This document shows, piece after piece, positions 15,086 to 20,406 of a DNA stretch of 20,406 bases (within the stretch, counting starts at the first letter, position 1; each line of letters opens with the position of its first letter). This stretch comes from Candidatus Enterococcus ferrettii (lineage in GTDB: Bacteria > Bacillota > Bacilli > Lactobacillales > Enterococcaceae). The position numbers and the translations under genes are program-made. The stretch covers positions 1 through 20,406 of the forward strand of contig NZ_JAFREL010000065.1 of NCBI RefSeq assembly GCF_017377655.1, read 5' to 3'. The notes beneath the pieces are model-generated. The model had not been told where the DNA came from. It saw only the letters and a list, made by a program, of their open reading frames with translations, and did not search any database.

Positions 15086-15343
15086 CCATCCAAGTGCAGG
15101 TTCGAATATTTCAAAGTACGTAAAATCCAGAATTTAATAAAAGGGGTAGATAAAAAACGGATATGGAGTGTAACCACTGGTAACGCTTTTGGTATTTCCA
15201 AAAATCCTATTCTATCACTTTTTCTTTTGGATCAATCAGTGTTACTTTTAGCTGTGTACTAATCACTATTTAAAAAAGCCTGTTTCTATTAAAACAGTGG
15301 CATAAGATATATCAAAATGAATTCAGTTTTTTAAAGGAGAACT
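15086..15343. other. Upstream region of the DUF1361 gene
   Basis: No gene seen between the resolvase fragment and the DUF1361 start. A small hairpin CTGTTT / AAACAG occurs near 15280-15297. No convincing promoter; the ribosome binding site AAAGGAG lies 4 bases before the ATG at 15344. Confidence 0.3.
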
Positions 15344-15973
15344 ATGAATAATCTAAAGAACATCAGAATCCTATTTATTATTTACATTATTGCTCTTATT
15401 CCATTTTATGTGTATGATTTACCCATTCATTTTTTACTGATTGACTCTTTACTAGCCTACTTACCATTAGAAATTTATTCTTACATGAAAGGTAGATTTC
15501 AAAAAAAAAGAACCACACTATTCTTCATCTTTTATATTCTGTTTATTCCTAACAATGCTTATTTATTAACAGATTTAGTTCATTTGAATCGCATCAATTT
15601 TTATACTTCGTCCAATCTAGTTATGTCAGAGAATGTTTTAATTTGGATGATGTTTGTCTTAGCAGTAGGCGGAATTTTAAGCCTATATATTTTAGGGGTA
15701 CAAAGTGAACAAGCTATTCTAAGATTATTATCGGAAAAATATTCACTTACACGAAATAAAAATCTGACAATACTCTTTATCCTGTTCTTTTTGATTAGTA
15801 TTGGTGTTTTTTTGGGACGTTTTTTAAGATTTAATAGTGTGAATGTTTTAAACCATCCAGTATCAATATTGCAGGCTATTCCTACAATTTTTCGTTTGGA
15901 CTCCATGGCATTTATTTTACTATTTACTATTTTGCAGACTATTTTATTTTTCGTTTTATCTTCAAAAGAATGA
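15344..15973 (+). CDS. DUF1361 family multi-pass membrane protein
   Basis: 209 residues, very hydrophobic, with about six predicted helices (approximately 7-25, 28-46, 57-75, 95-118, 141-160, 184-205). Two family signatures of DUF1361 are visible: FIPNNAYLLTDLVHL (about 67-81) and FLGRFLRFNSVNVL (about 156-169). Length is normal and the frame intact; AAAGGAG lies 4 bases before the ATG. The function of the family is not known. It is the only intact plus-strand gene in the window, and it stands alone between two partial serine-recombinase remnants, the second of which starts within a few bases of its stop codon. It may therefore be a passenger gene carried in with, or inserted into, a mobile element. 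Confidence 0.85.
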   Translation: MNNLKNIRILFIIYIIALIPFYVYDLPIHFLLIDSLLAYLPLEIYSYMKGRFQKKRTTLFFIFYILFIPNNAYLLTDLVHLNRINFYTSSNLVMSENVLIWMMFVLAVGGILSLYILGVQSEQAILRLLSEKYSLTRNKNLTILFILFFLISIGVFLGRFLRFNSVNVLNHPVSILQAIPTIFRLDSMAFILLFTILQTILFFVLSSKE

Positions 15974-15976
15974 ACG

Positions 15977-16263
15977 CTTATACTGAATGTATTCACTGAT
16001 CCTATGAGTGGGGTAAAAAGTACAAGATCTGGATTAGAAACAGCGATTGATTTTGTTCGCTCAGAAGATACCTCGGTTGTTTGGCGATTGGATCGACCAG
16101 GAAGAAAAATGGAAGATTTAATTTCGATTGTAAATAGAGTGAACGAATGTGAGGTTGCTTTCCATAGTCTACAAGAAAATATTCCAATGGATGAATCTAG
16201 TTCTACTGGTCAATTGATGACCTCCTGTTCGCAACGTTTGTAGAATTTGAACATAAATTTTAG
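15977..16263 (+). pseudogene. Serine recombinase (resolvase/invertase), central remnant with frameshift
   Basis: An open stretch in line with an upstream stop reads FTDPMSGVKSTRSGLE, then WRLDRPGRKMEDLI and VAFHSLQENIPMDES, SSTGQLM, all strong matches to the catalytic domain of Tn3-type resolvases and Pin-type invertases. Right after QLM the frame breaks: the annotatable frame ends SCSQRL at 16243, while a shifted frame continues LLFATFVEFE, the expected next segment, to a TAG at 16261. The N-terminal catalytic-serine region and the DNA-binding helix-turn-helix are missing. It starts within a few bases of the DUF1361 stop. Confidence 0.85.
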
Positions 16264-16479
16264 AATGATCTGCAGTTGATCCTGCAACAGAACCTTTTTG
16301 ATCCTTTTTTCATTTGCATATAACTACTCTCCAACATTCTTTTTTTATGTAAGTTTTGAAATGGTATCAAACCAGAAAGAAGAATACTAAGAGTACACTC
16401 TCAAGAGATCAAATCAAATAATGAGTTGAAAATACGATATAAAACTAACAGAAGATATTAAGACTACACCTACGATAAA
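16264..16479. other. Short intergenic stretch, nothing recognised
   Basis: AT-rich sequence between the recombinase remnant and the terminator hairpin; no reading frame or site stands out. Confidence 0.3.
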
Positions 16480-16514
16480 CAAGCGGCCAGGCAAAAGAGC
16501 TGCCTGGCCGCTTG
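16480..16514. terminator. GC-rich 14-bp hairpin, probable bidirectional terminator
   Basis: Perfect 14-bp arms (CAAGCGGCCAGGCA / TGCCTGGCCGCTTG) with a 7-base loop, the most GC-rich hairpin in the window. It lies 66 bases past the stop of the MucBP gene; following bases are only moderately T-rich on either strand (TTTATC, TATTATTCT). It probably ends the MucBP transcript. Confidence 0.65.
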
Positions 16515-16579
16515 TATTATTCTATTGATTACCCTCATCAACACCAGTTGATCAAAAACCAACTATGAAATGAACTTTT

Positions 16580-18796
16580 TTATCTAAGTTTTCTTTGTTT
16601 TGAAATAAATATATATACTCCAATGATTAGAATAACCCCACCAAGTAATGTGAATAATATAGTCTTTGATTCACCAGTTTGAGGAAGAAGCTTCATTGTT
16701 GATTTTGAATTAACAGGTACAGTGTTTCCTGTAGTCTTCACTAAATTGCTACCTGAAGGATTTACAGGAGGTACCTGATTATCTGTATATATATAAGTAA
16801 CTGTTTGTGGGTCTGTCGTAAATGTTCCGCTGACTGCTCCCTTAACTTCTTTAAATGAATATCCATCAATCGTTAGTTGCTCTGTAGTATAACTATCTCC
16901 AACATTTCCAGTCTTTATCACGTTAGGCGCTATCGTATTGCCATCAGTATCTTGGTATTGAACAGTTACTTCTGCAGAACCTGTAACAGGATTCTTCGTG
17001 TACACATAAGTAACCGTTTGTGGCTCAGTGGTAAATGTTCCGCTGGCTGCTCCCTTAACTTCTTTAAATGAATATCCATCAATAGTCAGTTGCTCTGTAG
17101 TATAAGTGTCTCCAACATTTCCAGTCTTTATCATGTTAGGCGCTATCGTATTGCCATTAGTATCTTGGTATTGAACAGTTACTTCTGCAGAACCTATAAC
17201 AGGATTCTTCGTGTACACATAAGTAACCGTTTGTGGCTCAGTGGTAAATGTTCCGCTGGCTGCTCCCTTAACTTCTTTAAATGAATATCCGTCAATCGTT
17301 AGTTGCTCTGTAGTATAAGTATCCCCTACATTTCCAGTCTTTATCTTATTAGGCGCTATAGTAGTACCATCAATATCTTGGTATTGAACAGTTACTTCTG
17401 CAGAACCTTTAATAGGATCCTTAGTATAAACATAGGTAACCGTTTGTGGTTCTGTAGCAATTGTTCCGCTGGCTGCTCCCTTAACTTCTTTAAATGAGTA
17501 TCCGTCAATAGTCAGTTGCTCTGTAGTATAAGCATCCCCTACATTTCCAGTCTTTATCACATCAGGCGCAACAGTATTGCCATCAGTATCTTGGTACTGA
17601 ACAGTTACTTCAGCGCCCTTAACAGGATTCTTCGTATAAACATAGGTAACCGTTTGTGGTTCTGTAGTAATTGTTCCGCTGGCTGCTCCCTTAATTTCTT
17701 TAAATGAGTATCCGTCAATCGTTAACTGCTCTGTTGTATAACTATCTCCAACATTTCCAGACTTTATCACATCAGGAGCAATCGTATTGCCATCAGTATC
17801 TTGGTACTGAACGGTCACATTCTCCCCTACATTCACAGGATTTTTCAAATATATGTCTGCATTTAATTGTGTACTAAAACGATAATTACCTAATAGACTT
17901 CTAGTAGGTATTAACATATGATAAAACGATAAACTAGTACTTAACGGTTTATCTAAGTCTATATCGGATTGATTTAGATCACCTTTTTTTAGTTTAAAGA
18001 CAAGGTTATCATCTTCCAAATAGATAGCATAAACTAACTTGGTATCTTCTTGAGAAACATATACATAATCTAAAAAAGTAAGTGGATTTTCTTCCTCTTC
18101 TGTTGTATCAAAGTCATTATCCCAGACTGCTTCTGATGGATCTATGGACAAACGTGCCCCACTATATGAATCTGAAAAAGGGGTTCCTTTTTGATAAAAA
18201 TCTGAAATAGGCAAGACTATTTTTCTATAGTCATCGATAGACGTTTCTAAACGTAAATCAGACATTCGATTCATTAATGTATTGTCAGATAGAGAGAAAG
18301 ACGAATACGCATTATCATCATTTAAATAATCCCAAAACAAAGCAAAATTGGTGAAATCTGGGTTATAGTTTTCATTAAAGATCGTATGATTTCTTTTTGA
18401 ATCATTTTTGATAGTTAAAAAATAGGATTGATTGATACTCATACTTGTATTAGTTGTATGATACAAGCTAATATCAGCGTATAACATTCCTGAAATATAC
18501 TGCAACCCTTCCAAATTTTCTACATAATAACGTCCACTTTCGTTTGCTGCACTAAGATCATCAGTTAGCATTAGATCCACATATGATTCTTTATTATTTT
18601 CCAATAGCTCTTTTGTTAAATGATCGACATCCACATCATACTTTTCAGCAACTGCTTTTTGTAAGTTTTTATCCGGCATCCAGGTGTCAATTGCTTCGCT
18701 ATTATTAGTTGCTGTTTCAGCAAAAACAGAAACCGGTAAAAATAATTGACCTAAAAAAATTATGGCTATACATAACAAATTATATGATTTTTTCAT
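16580..18796 (-). CDS. LPQTG-anchored surface protein with five MucBP repeats
   Basis: 738-residue wall-anchored protein. Signal peptide 1-26 (ends VFA); a segment at 38-66 (WMPDKNLQKAVAEKY) resembling the N-cap of internalin-type leucine-rich-repeat regions; one LRR-like stretch (ENLEGLQYISGMLYADIS, 93-110); a non-repetitive domain about 111-320 of unknown fold; five MucBP repeats starting near 327, 395, 466, 537 and 608; linker 672-702; LPQTG 704-708; hydrophobic helix and RKLR tail. MucBP domains occur in mucus-binding and other surface proteins of Lactobacillus, Listeria and Enterococcus. GGGAGG lies 6 bases before the ATG. It stands as a single transcription unit with the hairpin at 16480-16514 as terminator. 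Mucin binding is inferred from the domain only; the repeats may serve merely as a stalk. Confidence 0.92.
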   Translation of the reverse strand: MKKSYNLLCIAIIFLGQLFLPVSVFAETATNNSEAIDTWMPDKNLQKAVAEKYDVDVDHLTKELLENNKESYVDLMLTDDLSAANESGRYYVENLEGLQYISGMLYADISLYHTTNTSMSINQSYFLTIKNDSKRNHTIFNENYNPDFTNFALFWDYLNDDNAYSSFSLSDNTLMNRMSDLRLETSIDDYRKIVLPISDFYQKGTPFSDSYSGARLSIDPSEAVWDNDFDTTEEEENPLTFLDYVYVSQEDTKLVYAIYLEDDNLVFKLKKGDLNQSDIDLDKPLSTSLSFYHMLIPTRSLLGNYRFSTQLNADIYLKNPVNVGENVTVQYQDTDGNTIAPDVIKSGNVGDSYTTEQLTIDGYSFKEIKGAASGTITTEPQTVTYVYTKNPVKGAEVTVQYQDTDGNTVAPDVIKTGNVGDAYTTEQLTIDGYSFKEVKGAASGTIATEPQTVTYVYTKDPIKGSAEVTVQYQDIDGTTIAPNKIKTGNVGDTYTTEQLTIDGYSFKEVKGAASGTFTTEPQTVTYVYTKNPVIGSAEVTVQYQDTNGNTIAPNMIKTGNVGDTYTTEQLTIDGYSFKEVKGAASGTFTTEPQTVTYVYTKNPVTGSAEVTVQYQDTDGNTIAPNVIKTGNVGDSYTTEQLTIDGYSFKEVKGAVSGTFTTDPQTVTYIYTDNQVPPVNPSGSNLVKTTGNTVPVNSKSTMKLLPQTGESKTILFTLLGGVILIIGVYIFISKQRKLR
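16781..17824 (-). repeat. Five tandem MucBP repeats, unit 213 bp
   Basis: Units of 71 codons (70 in the first, which lacks the GS dipeptide before AEVTVQYQD) with near-identical protein sequence: TVQYQDTDGNT, TTEQLTIDGYSFKE and PQTVTYVYT recur in each. DNA identity is high enough for unequal recombination and copy-number change. Confidence 0.9.
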
Positions 18797-19136
18797 TGTA
18801 TCCTCCCATTAATTGTTTCTTTGAACTACCTTGGATATCATGCGATTGCACTATCATATCGGCTCATTTACACGTAAAGGTTAGGTACACAAGTTCTTCC
18901 TTTGGAGAACAGATGATTTAAGGAGTGAAATGACGGCAAAAAAAAGCGAAAATAGTGGTTATAGAGATTTTTCCCCCTCTGCGCTTATAAGGCCTAAATG
19001 AAGATGTCCCAAATTACTTCATTTGTGCTGAGATTAAAAATTAGAAAAATACCCGCATTTTTCGGCTTGTGTATATTACCGTACTATTTCGTTTCTAGGT
19101 TCCATGTACCCCAAGATAATTTCTTGAAAATTAATA
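18797..19136. other. Intergenic stretch upstream of the MucBP gene
   Basis: No gene recognised. TATGAT (minus strand, 18853-18858) is a weak -10 candidate for the MucBP gene without a matching -35. Two small hairpins occur: AATGAAG / CTTCATT (about 18997-19023) and GAAAAAT / ATTTTTC (about 19045-19065); neither has a terminator-like T tract. Confidence 0.3.
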
Positions 19137-19785
19137 TTAATTTCCCCTTTTATTTTTTGAATTGCATATAACACTAATAATTACTGTTCCATCAACATCA
19201 ACACTAATAGGCTCTATTTCCTTTATGATTTCAGTATTAACTTCAGCTCGGAAAAAATATGCCAGAATTATCTGAATTTTTCTAGATAGTCTTTGTAAGT
19301 TAATACAACTGTTTTTGTATCAGGATCAATAACCGCATTCGCTACAACATTTCCTTCCCTGTCTTTAGCATCAAAACTTTCTGTTGCATAAAAAGTTAGC
19401 GTGTTTGGCAACGTAATTGTTGCTGCATCCCCAGCACTCACTTGATCATTCGGAATTGTAAAACCTCCATAAATACGAAATGAATCTTATACCCCTATTG
19501 ATGTATTTGTGACATTATCAAAGGAATCAGTAACTCGTATACTAGTAAATTCATTTAGAGCGACAGTATTTACCGTGGATACCCTCGGTTTAGCGCCCTC
19601 TTCTAGATTGTGATTTTCATGTCTCGTATCAATTTCAGATTTTTCTTGTTGGTGCGAATTGGCTTACATTGTTGTTTAGATTACTGCTGTTAGCAACGAT
19701 ATAACATTCGTTGTCATTATCAACAACAATCTAAGATATCTAAATATTTTTTGCCTATTTTCAGCACTCCTTTCATGATTACTAA
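19137..19785 (-). pseudogene. Collagen-binding-type MSCRAMM adhesin, truncated pseudogene
   Basis: The minus strand encodes, across frame changes and stops, a secretion signal (KIFRYLRLLLIMTTN, then LLTA), a short linker, and an A-domain segment: VALNEFTSIRVTDSFDNVTN, GGFTIPNDQVSAGDAATITL, FYATESFDAKDREGNVVANA, VIDPDTKTVVLTYKDYLEKF and, after a frameshift near 19270, FFRAEVNTEIIKE and PISVDVDGTVIISV. The TIPNDxVxAGDxxTITLP and GNVVANAxIDPxTKTVxLTYxDYVE patterns are typical of collagen-adhesin (Cna/Ace-like) N-terminal subdomains. An AAAGGAG ribosome site remains upstream, but the start codon is lost, stops occur after the signal and in the A domain, and the rest of the gene (second subdomain, Cna_B repeats, LPXTG) is gone. 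Confidence 0.75.
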
Positions 19786-20406
19786 TATCACTATATCAAT
19801 TTCGCCATTTTTTATAAAGGTTTTTCTTTCTTTTGGAGTTAATTTTAATTTTCCGTCACATACCAAATTTAGTAATAACGGACCTCATAGTAGATCTTAC
19901 AACGGCATGATACTTCTTGGCAGCTGCCTCGGCAAGGGGATTTGTGACCTGAAAAATCGTCTATAAAATTGTTAATAGAGCTATTGCTTCCATTTGCACT
20001 ATCCATACCAGGCATGCCCTAAAAGTAATTTTGGAGTGTGAAGCTACTGGAACAATGCAGTAAAATAATACTCACAACTGATAATATTGCCAGGGAAAAT
20101 ATGTATAGTTGACGTAAGTGAACGATCTATGGACCGTAATGGAATTGGGTGGAAGGTGAGTGAGACACCCCAGCCGAAACAGGATAGGTTCCAGTTACTC
20201 CCAACAGGTAGGTACGTACAATGTACTGAGGATGTAGGATTTTGGAAAAACGAATGTTCAGCTGCAATCGTTGAAATAGGATTCAAAATTTCCCCTATAC
20301 TGAATGTCAGCTTGCTTCCATAGGGTGTTCTATCACTTGAATCAGCTGATTTCGTCTAACAAATAAAGTTTTACGACACGAAAAAGAAGTTGGCACCTGG
20401 AAATCA
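19786..20406. other. Unassigned end of the window
   Basis: No feature I can support. Frames of 78-80 codons are open on both strands around 20044-20323, but neither has a convincing ribosome binding site or recognisable domain. On the minus strand near 19850-19950 a frame encoding NPLAEAAAKKYHAVVRSTMR before a stop has a coding look, possibly another decayed gene; I cannot name it. The sequence runs off the window edge. Confidence 0.3.

Noticed and set aside
15601..15996. 131-codon minus-strand frame opposite the DUF1361 gene
   Set aside because: It is antisense to a recognisable family protein with a good ribosome site; its own translation shows no domain.
16004..16243. Functional 79-aa resolvase
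   Set aside because: Lacks the catalytic-serine N-terminus and the DNA-binding domain, and the next homologous segment lies in another frame.
16781..17824. Series of 63-64 codon plus-strand frames spaced 213 bases apart
   Set aside because: They are the reverse-strand shadow of the MucBP repeats: same spacing, no ribosome sites, no family resemblance.
16781..17824. CRISPR-like array
   Set aside because: The repeat unit is 213 bp, fully coding and without unique spacers.
20044..20323. Overlapping 78-80 codon frames on both strands
   Set aside because: No convincing ribosome binding site, no recognisable domain, and opposite-strand overlap; probably chance or decayed sequence.

Overview
The window looks like a low-G+C Gram-positive of the Enterococcus type. 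It carries sorting signals of the LPXTG class, a class C sortase, Cna_B and MucBP repeat adhesins, AGGAG-type ribosome binding sites and TTG/GTG starts. Species and replicon (chromosomal island or large plasmid) cannot be decided from the sequence. The pilus operon is visibly richer in G+C than the AT-rich stretches around it, and the gaps are full of broken genes, which suggests an accessory adhesin island built by repeated transfer.

Layout: (1) 46-6585, minus strand: a sortase-assembled pilus operon in the order large tip adhesin, major pilin, class C sortase. An intrinsic terminator sits between the major pilin and the sortase. (2) 6630-9430: a degraded stretch with several orphan minus-strand terminators, remains of an Rpn-family nuclease gene, a candidate structured small RNA (about 8422-8520), one intact small membrane protein gene (8558-8746), a YxeA-like (DUF1093) pseudogene and a tRNA-like remnant. 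(3) 9437-11261: a clean promoter, a 55-residue membrane protein with a TTG start, and a processive-type family 2 glycosyltransferase that overlaps it. (4) 11787-14351: a Cna_B-repeat adhesin with LPKTG, with its own promoter and terminator. (5) 14964-16263, plus strand: two partial serine-resolvase remnants flanking an intact DUF1361 membrane protein gene. (6) 16580-18796, minus strand: a five-repeat MucBP surface protein with LPQTG. (7) 19137-19785: a decayed collagen-binding-type adhesin. The last 600 bases are unassigned.

Working together: the pilus genes form one assembly unit in which the sortase would polymerise the major pilin through its pilin-motif lysine and add the tip adhesin. The Cna_B and MucBP proteins need a housekeeping sortase encoded elsewhere. 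The glycosyltransferase pair probably makes or exports a polysaccharide, which would suit an attachment or biofilm island, but its substrate is unknown. No single complete novel system is evident. The observations most worth checking are the small RNA candidate, the LPKAG sorting signal of the tip pilin, the microprotein-glycosyltransferase pair with direct repeats at its promoter, and the DUF1361 gene between resolvase fragments.
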